Source of the DNA: Zhengitettix transpicula
Taxonomy: Eukaryota; Arthropoda; Insecta; Orthoptera; Tetrigidae
DNA length: 64,000 nt
Direction: 5' to 3'
NCBI GenBank assembly: GCA_037074705.1
Contig: CM073593.1
Span: forward strand, 57,293,501-57,357,500
The position numbers were made by a program, and so were the translations under genes. The notes beneath the pieces are model-generated. The model worked only from the letters and a program-made list of their open reading frames with translations. It was not told where the DNA came from and did no database searches. Below, one piece after another: positions 46,859 through 56,842 of the stretch. Position 1 is the first letter of the stretch. The number at the start of each line of letters is the position of its first letter.

Positions 46859-46945
46859 ATTTTCATGAAAAAATTTACGTCTGATTGAAAATAATGCATA
46901 AGAAAGATAATCAATTCAGACAAAAAGGTAATATAAATACCAAAA
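46859..46945 (+). repeat. Diverged copy of the 14.4 kb hammerhead-bearing repeat
   Basis: AAAAAATTTACGTCTGATTG, AATAATGCATAAGAAAGATA and GTAATATAAATACCA match AAAAAATTTACGACTGATTG, AATAATAAGAAGATAG and CTAATATAAATACCA at 14379-14455. Past this point the CGTTTCTGC block is degraded (AGTTTTTCGCAG), so no ribozyme-like core is left. Confidence 0.65.
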
Positions 46946-47289
46946 GTTTTTCGCAGTTAGGAAAAGATGTAACTCCGCTTCAAAACGTCCCGAAGTTTTA
47001 AATTTAATTTTTCTCTCTCCCTATTTTAAGTTTTTACGAAGGTCGTTTTAAGTATTATAATTTTTAACACGTAAATTTATTTTATCTTCTTTTCCTCGTT
47101 TTTATTTTCATTAATATTAACTCGGCGATTGATATAGTCCCTGTCGACTGTATGGACACATTTTACACAATGATTAAGTTTTATAGGAATGTGAAGCATA
47201 AATCCTATATATACAGTTGTTGCATCGCGAAAGAGAAATTTAGACGATTCAACATGTAATATATTTCAGCACAGTCTTTGGATTCTGCG

Positions 47290-47790
47290 TACATTGCAGA
47301 ATCGAATATTCGTCTTGTGCGAATTGTGACATAGACAGCGCCAGTCCATCAGTCTCGCTTAGTGAACCCACTCAGGATGCAACCTATGGCTTTGAAATTA
47401 ATTTTAGACTTCGGTATTATAACATCAATATTTTTCACTCTTCACGGAACTATTAAAATGTTTTCTTAAAAGAATACGACGATTCACTGTTCATGGCGGA
47501 CGCTGCCAGACGTGGCCTCCTCCATCGCTACCTTATCCCAAGCAGGGTCTCGAAGATTCTCAGGAATTTGACAATCAAGTAATCCGTAACAACCAATAAA
47601 TTGGCTGATTGTCTGTTTTACACAGCGTAAGAATTTAGTCGTAGAGCCAAGTTAACAATGCTACATTGCCATTATTGGCAGCTCATTCTAACTGACGCCA
47701 AAAAATGTCTAACCGATAATGTTCAAAATGTTAATAAAATTTTACAATAACTTACTTTTAAGTGCAAATGTTTTAAATAAATTGGCAAGC
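47290..47790. repeat. Dispersed ~500-bp repeat, copy 2
   Basis: Partner of 38590-39090 in the same orientation; see that entry for shared blocks. The end nearest 47790 is marked by CCATATTAGCGATACTAG, matching ACATTAGCGATATTTTC at about 39066-39080. A short (TA)n run follows at 47818-47831. Confidence 0.75.
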
Positions 47791-47939
47791 CATATTAGCG
47801 ATACTAGTACAGTACAATATATATATATATAAACCAGTTATAAACTGTACTGATGACATATTTGATTTCCTTAGGACTACTAACACCCAATTTATCTAAT
47901 CTAATCTATTCTGAGGAACGGGATAAGGAAGACTTCCAT

Positions 47940-48320
47940 AATCATTGCGAAATCGGACTGTAGATAGATGGTAGAATTAAATTTTGTGAAAGTATCAGCA
48001 CAATAGACGCGTGTCTAATGAATGCAAAGGAGATGAAGGACCGCGGAAGGGCGTCGCTTTCTCCCACCAGAGCAGAGGCGGGGTTGGCTTGTCCTGACAT
48101 GTCGCTGTCCTCTTTGCTGATGCACGCTTGACAAATTTCCCTTTTGTCCGTTGCCAAAGTTGATCCGCCAACAGGTTCTGGGAGTTCCGCTTCTCCGGAA
48201 TCGCGGATCTAAATTGGGCAGGTCGCTGAAAAAGTCTCATTTGTGGCCACAGACATTCAGATGCTTTGTGGTCCCACATGATTATTTTAAAAATGTTCAA
48301 AAATAAATCTGACATTGTAG
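47940..48320 (-). other. GC-richer block with overlapping minus-strand frames, unrecognised
   Basis: Frames at 47942-48157 and 47995-48315 (106 codons) are open in a GC-richer block. The longer contains ASAKRTATCQDKPTPPLLWW and no domain that I recognise. It may be repeat-derived or an exon; no splice sites can be defended. Confidence 0.25.
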
Positions 48321-48394
48321 AGTTAGGCCGTATTTGTAATTTTATTGTTTACAAATGACTAAAAATCGAGCACTAGAAAGTAACAACAAAATAA

Positions 48395-48500
48395 TACAGT
48401 AGGCCTATAAGTAGGATATGTATAAATGTTGGGCGAAAATTTGTTTAAAAGTATTCTTCAACCATATAATTTCAATTCAGCTGTATAGTTTAAGGCAGAA
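48395..48500. repeat. Weak repeat shared with 61675-61790
   Basis: ATAAGTAGGATATGTATAAA, ATGTTGGGCGAAAATTTGTT and CTGTATAGTTTAAGG align in order with ATAAGTAGGATTTATAAAGT, ATGTTGGAAGATTTTGTTTG and GGAGAAGTTTAAGGG. In the second locus it follows copy C of the GTGCATTGCGT repeat, so both may belong to one longer family. Confidence 0.45.
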
Positions 48501-49986
48501 AATAATAATGAAATTGGCTGGACGTAGTGGAGAAGGACATGAGGGAGTTGCTAGGACTGAGAATCTAGAGGAGAGCTGCTTTGGATAGAAGGTCATGGAG
48601 AGGATTAATACAGGAGTCCAAGGCTCTGCGTCGGGCTGTAGAGACATAAAATAAGAAGTTATTAATAATTAATAAAATCGTAGATCTCACACATCTGATT
48701 TTTTCTTAGTCTAGCGCTGAAGATGTTGTCAATTTCAAGTGATTTTTCACGACGAACTTTCTACCTGATAAGTTATTGATGTTCGATATTAATATATGAG
48801 AATTCATGTAAAAACTTTAATTTTATAACACGTTTAATGTAAGTACTATAAACGCTCAAATTTTAGGCATTCCACTCAATAGACTTATTACTAGTATTAT
48901 ATTAGTGAATGACACTTTTGACCTTATATTTATCCAAATACGTTCAACTCTGAAGATTAAAAATAAATTTTTGAAATTTAAAATATTCGTACATTTTTTT
49001 GGGGGAATTACCAATTGTGAATTGAATTTTTTTTCTCATGGAATCCTGGCGATAATAATAAACTGGGACATGTTAAAATTATTTACACATATCTGTATAT
49101 ATTCTACGTTGTATTTGTTATCTCACAGTTAGCATTAATCCAGTTCTATCATCGAAATTTTATAATCGAATCTTTTACAGCCCCGATTTCCAATCAAAGA
49201 TATGCCACTTTTCATTACTTAAATGAAAATCTAACATGTGTACCCTCTGTAATGAACTGTAATTTATTTGAACTCTAGATAATTAATTTAAATTTTTGAA
49301 GTTTAATTATTGTGCTGAAAAAATTGTTACAACAGTTTAACTTTTGCGATGTTTTTAAATGACATTGGATTTTTTTATTGCGGCCCTGGATGTTATTGGA
49401 AGAATACAACATTTTTTTCTGTTAATTGGTTTATAAAATTAAAATCATATTTTGTTAATTATTAAGTAACTGTGATATACTAAAATTGTTTCATTTTTTT
49501 CTACTATTGTCTTTTTCATTATATTTATTTAATAATAACATAGAAAGGAAACTTTCGTAGTAAGTGTAAATCTAATTTTATTAAATAATTAGTTGGAAGC
49601 TTTCAACTCATTTGTTATAATCATCCTGTATGACCGTTACTACTTATATAAAAAAACATCAAGTTATGAATACATTGAAAAACCTTCATCATAACATAAC
49701 TTCCTGTCCTATAATAAACATCACAATAACTTTAAAAATATTAGTACCAATAGGTAGTTAGACTTAAATATAAAACTATGTTGTTTATTCACCAAGGTCT
49801 GGTCTTAAACTGCTCCATTAGGCTCTTGAGTGTGTATAATCACAATCGAAAATCGATACTATAGTAACGATTTATCATATTGTTAGTTATTACTTAACGA
49901 TACTTATCTATACATATATATGATTATACATGCATGAAAACACATACATCTCAACATAGATACCTAAAAGAACAATTTATAATTGG

Positions 49987-50205
49987 TTAGAATTTATTAT
50001 TATTATTTGGTGTTCTACTTATCAATATTTTAAGTATCTCTGCATATTGTTTTTCTATTTCTAAACCTTCGTTTCTATTATTAACAATATTGTTTCTGTT
50101 TAGATTAATATAAATTGCTTCTGCTATTCTAAGTTTTATTTTATGAATGTTATTATGTAATATTTTAATATTATTAAAATTGAATTGAATTAGTCAATTT
50201 TGTGT
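49987..50205 (-). pseudogene. PLE endonuclease C-terminus (left, inverted copy)
   Basis: Read on the - strand this gives KILHNNIHKIKLRIAEAIY followed by the NRNNIVNNRNEGLEIEKQY segment, then AEILKILISRTPNNNNKF and a stop at 49989-49987. It covers only the part of the domain after the His motif, so it starts inside the ORF and has no initiation codon. Compared with the right copy it keeps 10 extra bases after KQY, which restore the probable original C-terminus of the protein. It is a 5'-truncated fragment and cannot encode an active nuclease. Confidence 0.75.
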
Positions 50206-50211
50206 GGGTGG

Positions 50212-50529
50212 GCAGTGGTCGTATACAGCATCTTATGTATCAATTGCCCAAAAACATATATAGGTTATACCACAACAAACATTAAAACTATACTGTATCA
50301 TCATAAACAAACACTAAAACCCACAGCCAAAAGCAACACAGCGCTGTCCACCCACACAAAATCGGATATCCGTGAATTCGATTTTAATAATATTAAAATA
50401 TTACATAATAATATTCATAAAATAAAACTAAGAATAGCAGAAGCAATTTATAATAATCGAAACAGAAACAATATTGTTAATAATAGAAACGAAGGTTTAG
50501 AAATAGAAAAACAATACTTAAAATATTGA
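50212..50529 (+). pseudogene. GIY-YIG endonuclease domain of a Penelope-like element (right copy, 5'-truncated)
   Basis: The frame reads VVYSILCINCPKTYIGYTTT, then a short basic linker, SNTALSTHTKSD, IREFDFNNIKILH, and HKIKLRIAEAIYN. This matches the PLE endonuclease layout: (G)VY-x2-xC-x2-C-x3-YIG-x-T, a CxxC knuckle specific to PLEs (C-INC), the SALxxH...F-F...KIL block and an (R)xxxEAxxI helix carrying the catalytic Glu (AEAIY). The open frame continues upstream to 50200 as LCGWA, but those residues come from antisense DNA of the inverted left copy; real homology begins near 50212. A 10-bp deletion after KQY, relative to the left copy, shifts the frame and ends the ORF at LKY. The reverse transcriptase part is absent. 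The domain's first G of GIY is V, and the Arg usual after YIG-x-T is replaced (TTT), so activity is doubtful. Confidence 0.85.
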
Positions 50530-50880
50530 TAAGTAAAACTTCCAAAAATTATATGAAATTGAAACTAGTTATTAGTTGTTTTTTAGGTATCTATGTTGAG
50601 GTGTATATGTTTACATGCATGTATAATCATATATATGTATAGTTAAATAATAACTAACAATATGATATATCGATACTATAGTATCGATTTTCGATTGTGA
50701 TTATACACACCGAACAGCCTAATGGAGCAGTTTAAGAACAAACCTTGGTGAATAAACAATATAGTTTTATGTTAGTGATTAAGTACCTATAGGTACTAAT
50801 ATTTTTAAAGTTATTGTGATTTTAATTATAGGACAGGAAGGTATGTTATGCTCAAGGTTTTTCAATGTATTCGTAACTTC

Positions 50881-50883
<3 letters not shown>

Positions 50884-50935
<52 letters not shown>
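50884..50935. repeat. (TA)n microsatellite inside the right PLE arm
   Basis: About 26 TA units, absent at the matching place of the left arm, so expansion happened after the two copies were laid down. Confidence 0.97.
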
Positions 50936-50937
<2 letters not shown>

Positions 50938-51089
50938 TAGTAACGTTTGATTGTTCATTCAGAATGATTATAAAAAAATAGTTGAAAGCTTCCAACCGAT
51001 TATTTAATAAAATTTAAAACTTGGAGACTATTTTTTTTTCTGCTTATCAACGTCAACGATCTGTTTTTACCATAATGTAAATTTAAATA

Positions 51090-52800
51090 AATTATGACTT
51101 TTGGCAATGATACATTTATTATTTATACTTATAGAAGTCAGATTAAGATTCCAAATTTATTTATAATAATTGTATTTGTTTCATCTACATTGTGGAATGA
51201 ATTCATTACGGTACCTGTCTTACGACTCATTTTTCTGCCATCTGTTCCAGACTTTTTTTTCGAAAACGTCAAATTAATCCCTCAAAATTGCCCCATTGCA
51301 GTGTTTTCTAAGAATTTAATTTATTCTGATTTTAATCTATTGCCTCCCTCTTGGTATTTTCATAACCGTATGGTCGTGTAAATATTTTTTCCCGTATTTG
51401 ATATCTTTAATATTGTAGAACAATTTAATCTGTGTAAAACAGCCCCTTTTCCGATTACTTTATTTTAAAAATGCCTGTTAACTGATTGTTACTGACAACC
51501 ATTATCTAAATGTACAATTTGCCTCGCTTTTCTAACGCGCCTCTGTACTTCGCTAACGACGTTATGGCAACACTATCAGTTTTTTTTCGTGTTGTATAAG
51601 AAACCAATTAGGATATTCCGAATGTGTATATGTCCCCACTTCCGCAGATATACGCGAAATATTCTAAGTAACTGGCTGGCCTCGAGCAGTTTTGCTTACT
51701 GACGTAATCGTGTCTGGGAAACCAGCGAGTGTCAAGAGATAAGTACGCACAATTAATAGTCCACGGGGGTTAATGCGAGTCACACTTCGTCCTCTACTTC
51801 ACGGAACACGTCGACGCCATCATCACTTGTGGCTAGGAAACTGTTCTGTGCGTTGGATGATTTCCACGCGTATTATCAGGAATAAAATGATTATAAACAA
51901 GTAATTAAAAATGTTTTCCCGTTGTTCTAATATTTAGACAAGTAATGTTATGCTTAATATTACTATTGTCCGGAAAATGTATATATTTACGACGAGGCAA
52001 ACGTTTCTCGTCAATAGATTAGATATTTTAGTGTTACGAGGACACATTCAGTAAACTGGATTTTGTTTCTCTCAACTGCAGATTACATTGAAAGTAGTTC
52101 AGTTTCTGCATCGCCGTTTCGTCGAGTTGTTTATGAATTTTTCGGAAATTACTCGATGCGCAAGAAATCATGGAGGGTTGCTATGTCGACAAGATGAAGT
52201 AGTGTTCTCGAAGTAGGAAGAGTTCCAGGCACTGTAATAGAAATGAGAGTGGGTAGGGAATATTTCGTTAGGGGGCAAACATCCGCTCGTCGGATATGGG
52301 AAGGAATGGCGAGAGATTATGTCCTATGATGTCATGGACGTGAAGTCTTTCTCACGAGAATTTTTTACTTTTCCAGTGGACGGAGAGATGCATGTATTGG
52401 TGGTATCTAATGAAGCATAAGCTGCTCGGTAAATCAAAAGACGGCAAGTTTAAATGGACGAAAGAAGCTGGAAGGACGAGGAAAATGAAGCGACGACAAA
52501 TTAAGGAGACTGTAACTTGAAACTTATTCGGAATAATTTATAGGAAAAAGTGGTTTTGACGGTTCATGTCGGATATTTTAAGTTACTAGGGATTGTTTAT
52601 TAATTTGAAAAAAGTAGCTGATGTGCGACTGTGTGTTATGAAATGCATCTGTTCGGGTTTATCGGAAAACCGAGATCTAAATCAGGCACGGCTATTGAAT
52701 ATAACCACGGGACATGTCCCTCGTAAAGAGCACAGTTGTTAAGTTTGATACTGTCTTGCAAAATTTACCCCCTGAAATTGTGTTTTTACGGCGTGCTTAA
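51090..52800. other. Mixed-composition DNA upstream of a GC-rich islet; no gene recognised
   Basis: A frame at 51094-51381 (+, 95 codons) is Ile/Phe-rich and unconvincing. From about 51530 the sequence becomes less AT-rich. A short lysine-rich open stretch near 52430-52520 (DGKFKWTKEAGRTRKMKRRQ) looks protein-like but has no start, no splice sites that I can defend and no known family. 51660-51900 also holds GC-richer sequence with no readable motif. Confidence 0.4.
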
Positions 52801-53300
52801 TACGCTTTGGGAATATTAAAGTGGCGTGAATGCCCTGCTATATGCAAAACGCCGAGCTGTGGTTGGCTGGCATAATTTCCGCCTCGTATTGATTGGCTGT
52901 GCTCGCTCTGACGTCAGAGCAGCTGGAACCGGAAGTGCTCTGGGGCTGACGGAGGGTGGGGGAACTCTATTTCCGGCAGGAAGAGCGGAAGAGCGCGTAT
53001 CACAGAGACGCTTCTGCCAGAGCGTTATCGTGCTCTATCGATTCAACGTTGGGTCGCGTGTAGGCGATAGCTTTGTTGCTTCTGAATGTGTTAACGATTT
53101 GGCGTGTGGGTGGAGGTGGAGCTGAAGGGGGACTTTGTGTCCACTGATAACCGTGGACATGCTCAGTAAAAACGTGTCACCGAGGGCTATAGAGCTAGCT
53201 GTGCTTTGCGTGTCAACCCTCGGAGGCTGGAGGCTTCGAAATGGCTTGCTTTGTCATACATTGCAGGGAGGGAACACCAAAGGTTAACAGTGGTAATTAG
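52800..53300 (+). promoter_or_regulatory. CpG-rich candidate promoter and first exon with CCAAT, CRE and ETS sites
   Basis: Within 90 bp there are an inverted CCAAT box (ATTGG, 52892-52896), a consensus CRE (TGACGTCA, 52909-52916) at the centre of a perfect 16-bp palindrome GCTCTGACGTCAGAGC (52905-52920), an ETS-type site ACCGGAAGT (52928-52936) and a second ETS core in reverse (ATTTCCGG, 52969-52976). Such spacing of NF-Y, CREB and ETS motifs is typical of TATA-less housekeeping promoters. Downstream an ATG at 53241 opens a short frame (MACFVIHCREGTPK) that runs into AAAG/GTTAAC at 53282/53283, a good 5' splice consensus. The exon call is inference, as no partner exon was found. The 99-codon frame 52826-53125 spans the motifs and is not considered coding. 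Confidence 0.4.
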
Positions 53301-53419
53301 TCCACGCTCCAGATTAACTCAAAATATGGATAATCGATGTAGGACTCGGACAATGCAGCGGAGAATGCACCTACAAACATCAGAAACACAAAGGTGTGAT
53401 TGTAGCTGCACTTAATTAA

Positions 53420-54700
53420 AAGTAGTCGATTAACTCGTTTCCAGTTCTACTTATTCTTAAAAACCTCACTCTTGCTGTCTTGAAAGTCACCTTTTCCAAC
53501 CAACACAACCTTTAATCATAAATGGTTACTAAAAACTTTAAAATGCGGAAGTCTCCATTTCCCCTGTTCATCCAGCCTACTTTTGATGTCAACTCTGTTA
53601 AGACGAAGGAAATACAGAATTTTCAACGAGTAGTCATACCTGATCTGATATATTCTTCGACATGCCTATTTTCATAAAAAAATTATTTTAATTACACGTG
53701 GTGATAACTAAAAAGTTCTGTTAGTGCAGGGTCGTATGTCACTGTGTCCATTGTCCATCCAGATATTTTTCCAGAGAGCTAAAATTGAATATGAGGAGAC
53801 AGAAGTTTGGTCCACTGTATCCATTTTGAATGAACTGAAATCCCTCATGAGTGTTCGAGATCTTAATAATTCTTGTGTATACTTACTCCTTCTAGTATAC
53901 TCATTTCATCGTTGATGGTATTTGTAATAAGTAAGTATGATAAATTCAGTATCAATTAGAATATACATTCATTTAATACAATAAATAAAAATAATTTACA
54001 TAAGAAGTGTAAGTATATGCCGGTTGCACAAAAAGGGATGAAATATAAAAAAAATCAATTTTTAACAAAATTTCTGTTCACACTACAGTAGTATTTGAAA
54101 ATGTGTTTTTCGAAAATAATTTTATTTATTACTAATTTTGAATCTTAAATTAGTGTAAATAGTTTCCATGAATTATTGGTACTATTTTGTAACTACACAT
54201 ACTAGTTGTATTGATTTTATAATATAAAAAATTAATTTTATTCTTTTGATACAGATAAAAAATAAGATAGTATTATACATGTTCTTATGTCAAGTTATTA
54301 ATTAATTCTATATAGGTCAATAACAGTGTAAAATGCTTCTCATAAGGATCTATGGAAAATGACTTTATTTCATTTAAAATTCACATTCGCATTTAAAATA
54401 TTATTTTCCAGTATGCAAGACTACACTATGAAAATCTTGAACTATTAATTTGTGATACACTTATTACGTTATATACAGGGAGCTTTCGACACACTGAAGA
54501 TAATGTAACAGTTTAATTGCATCATTGTGACTACTATTTACAGATACAAAATATTCAAAAACGAAAAACGTCAATGTTTCTGCAGTTACTATAAATAGTA
54601 TTACTTAAATTGTTAGTAGGTAGATATTAATGTCACACATGCAAAATCATAGATTATATGGCAGTCGAAATATAATCATAGAAACTGTAAATGTGACCTC
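53420..54700. other. AT-rich DNA; no gene recognised
   Basis: A frame at 53724-53915 (+, 63 codons) has no recognisable motif. If the islet at 52.8-53.3 kb is a promoter reading rightward, this would be first-intron sequence, but nothing here proves it. Confidence 0.55.
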
Positions 54701-54718
54701 CCGAACCATTTAATTTAT

Positions 54719-55285
54719 AGAATCAGTCTGCGAGGGCTATTCTCTTGCAGGCAATACCTGCGAGGGATGTTCTCTCGCAGGCAGAATCTTGTAGGAGAGA
54801 CAGGAAGGGGCTACCTTTGGGGATACCTTTTCCTCTCTCCGTTTTTGAACTAAGGTTCCCACGAGCCGAGGCACCTCGGCCTGTTTTGAGAGGTGCATGT
54901 TTCGGGGTCACAGACCTTGGGCATACGGCAAGAGTTGTTCTCTGTTCCCATTGGAACAGTCAGCCAGCTGCCTCCTAAACTGGTCGAGGTACGGAGAAGG
55001 TAATGCTGCGTCCCCACAGCAAACTCTTCTCCTGCTATGGGAAGGGCGTGGGACAAGTACCCAATGCTCGACCTACCTGATGCAAGTTTTACTACGGTTT
55101 TCCCTGCATTACTTTTAGGCGAATGCCGGGTAGGATCCTTAAACTATAGCCCGGGGGCCCTAGTTAACCCTTGGCTATCTTCCTCTACCCTTCCGAATCT
55201 CCCCTTTCAAATCCCTTCCTATGCTATTAAAGGGGTGTTGCCACTATGTGGATTACCCTCATGTAGTCTGTTCCCCTAAAAAAAA
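54719..55285 (+). mobile_element. RP-family retroposon, copy 7 (full length, with 12-bp target-site duplication)
   Basis: Reference copy, 567 bp. It is bounded by the direct repeat CATTTAATTTAT at 54707-54718 and 55286-55297. The 5' end carries two tandem hairpin units, CTGCGAGGGCTATTCTCTTG (54728) and CTGCGAGGGATGTTCTCTCG (about 54758), each closing CTGCGAG with CTCGCAG-type sequence. The body is GC-rich and the 3' end is CTGTTCCCCTAAAAAAAA. The A-tail plus 12-bp duplication indicates mobilisation by a LINE reverse transcriptase. No Pol III A/B box pair is evident, which argues against a classic tRNA SINE. Sense frames at 54745-54978, 54897-55118 and 55037-55279 are open, the last one ending near the tail. 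Origin unknown. Confidence 0.9.
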
Positions 55286-55299
55286 CATTTAATTTATGC

Positions 55300-55640
55300 G
55301 TTTTGTGAAACGCTCCATTTAAGAGCAAGTTTTATTTCTATAATAAAAAACAAAAAATAATATTTTTCTCGTGACAATTGAAACATTTCGAGACTGAGCT
55401 TCATTCTGTTTTTGGAATTATACTCTACGGTTGTAGCTGATCAATATTTTATTACTCCTCTTTTATTAAGTCAAATTAGTTTCATATTGTTTTTACTTTT
55501 ATCATTTTTTAGTCGGTCTTTCACAATTCTATCTTTCTCCTTTATATACATTTTATTTTATACCTGTTCATTTGTGTAAATTTTTATCAAGTATTACTTC
55601 CGGTCAAAATAAACTGACACTGAATTGAAAAGCTGAAGGA
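55300..55640. other. AT-rich DNA; nothing recognised
   Basis: No open frame, repeat or motif of note. Confidence 0.7.
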
Positions 55641-55915
55641 GCATTTCAGATCAGATTGTGACTGCGACTTCAGCTATGAACCGAATTGCTCTCGGCGAGT
55701 GTGTTCGTGTCTGTCTGTCTCTGTGTGTGTGTGTGTGTGCTGAAAGGAAGAGGAAGACAGTCTCTGCTGTAAACAAGCGAGCAAATTCCGGGCCAAGCTT
55801 TTGTTTTGCGCGTTTCACGCAACTCACGCTAAATATACGAGTGTATGAGCCGCACTGCAGCAAAACCATTCCCTGGGATTCATAATTAGGGAGATCAGAG
55901 AAGCCCTCACGTCAG
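55640..55915. repeat. (GT)n microsatellite in a GC-richer block
   Basis: A CTGTCTGTCTCTGTGTGTGT run lies at about 55709-55738. The block contains a CACGTCAGACGCAAC motif (from 55907) similar to a half CRE. Frames on both strands (55651-55869 -, 55658-55885 +) owe their openness to the dinucleotide repeat and are rejected as genes. Confidence 0.7.
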
Positions 55916-56587
55916 ACGCAACACGCATAAATTGGAGGGAATTTTTTACTCGCGCCCTCTTCCATATCAAATCTAAATGCGAGGTCGAGTTTTACACTCT
56001 GCACTATTATACTAATCAGAGTGGGAAAAACAAGTGCATCTCCTTAATATCCAGAAAAGTACCCATTACAACGACGTAATGAATTCTCAAACATGTTTGT
56101 ATAGTAAAATTGGAAGCAGAGAAAAATATATTGTATTTATGAATTAATCTATCACCTAAATGTGGGGAATATAATTCATAAAAGTCTCCCGCAGCATCGT
56201 CAAAAATTTTAACGATCACGTCTAGTCTAATTTATTTGAAGAAAAATAACTTAATATGAAGCCCTCAAACTGTTATATCACGTGTATCGTAAAATGAACA
56301 ACATTAAAGAGACTTTCGCAATTTTTATTATCGATTTTGAGAAATTTCCAGTTACAGCTGGAGAAGTGATGTTATTTAATTTTGAAAATTTGCATCGTAT
56401 TCATTACTTTTATACAGAGACAGTATATAATTTATATTAAAATAGTCTTGTCTATAATTTCGATTTACACCGTGCACTGCGGAGTATTTTAATTTTATGA
56501 ATCATTATTCTGAAACATGAAGGATTTAATGCATGTAATTCATTAGTCTCGTTAACTAAAACCTCGTATTAATAAAAGTTAATTTAT

Positions 56588-56632
56588 TCAGCTGGAAAGC
56601 TTTCAACTCTTTGTCATAATTATTCTTCCAAT
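56588..56632 (-). repeat. Solo terminal fragment of the Penelope-like family
   Basis: CTGGAAAGCTTTCAACTCTT followed by TGTCATAATTATTCTT matches the outer end of the left PLE arm (GTTGGAAGCTTTCAACTCAT then TTGTTATAATCATCCT, 49592-49626). Nothing else of the element is present, so this is an extremely truncated copy or an independent element carrying the same terminus. Confidence 0.6.
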
Positions 56633-56810
56633 CAGAATAAAGTAGGAATAAAACATCCTGCGATAAAATAGACACTACGAAAGAGTTATCTACTAGGTAA
56701 TATTTTTGTACTTCTCTTTGAATAGTCCCAATTGTTTTAATAAAAAAACTAGTATAGTAAAAAGCTTTATTAAAGACACTGGTACATAAAAAAATTATTT
56801 TACTTAGAAT

Positions 56811-56842
56811 CTTTCGGCCTACAGTTGGCCATATTTATCGGA
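56811..56842 (-). other. Hammerhead-like motif, degraded
   Basis: On the - strand a perfect 4-bp stem II, GGCC-7 nt-GGCC (56830-56816), is followed directly by GAAA (56815-56812). The upstream strand reads CCGATAAATA where CTGATGA is expected. Stem III is weak. Grouped with the other candidates because of the stem II/GAAA junction only. Confidence 0.3.

Larger units (their letters stand above)
49572..51016. mobile_element. Head-to-head pair of 5'-truncated Penelope-like elements (large inverted repeat)
   Basis: The left arm (about 49572-50216) and right arm (about 50342-51016) are inverted copies around a 125-bp unique centre. Matching blocks include GTTTCTATTATTAACAATAT, CCTAATGGAGCAGTTTAAGA, GGACAGGAAG, CGATACTATAG...TCGATTTTCGATTGTGA and the outer near-palindrome GTTGGAAGCTTTCAAC. 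The right copy extends further 5' than the left one and includes most of a GIY-YIG endonuclease domain, which identifies the family as Penelope-like. Both copies end at the same 3' sequence (ATTATTTAATAAAATT). Inverted joined partial copies are a known outcome of PLE insertion. The right arm has a long (TA)n expansion (50884-50935) where the left has TTATATAAAA. Confidence 0.85.

Noticed and set aside
50200..50214. N-terminal LCGWA of the PLE endonuclease frame
   Set aside because: These bases belong to the antisense left copy; the complementary stretch is found at about 50345-50358.
55651..55885. Cys/Val/Ser-rich frame over 55.7 kb and its antisense partner
   Set aside because: Openness is due to the (GT)n tract.
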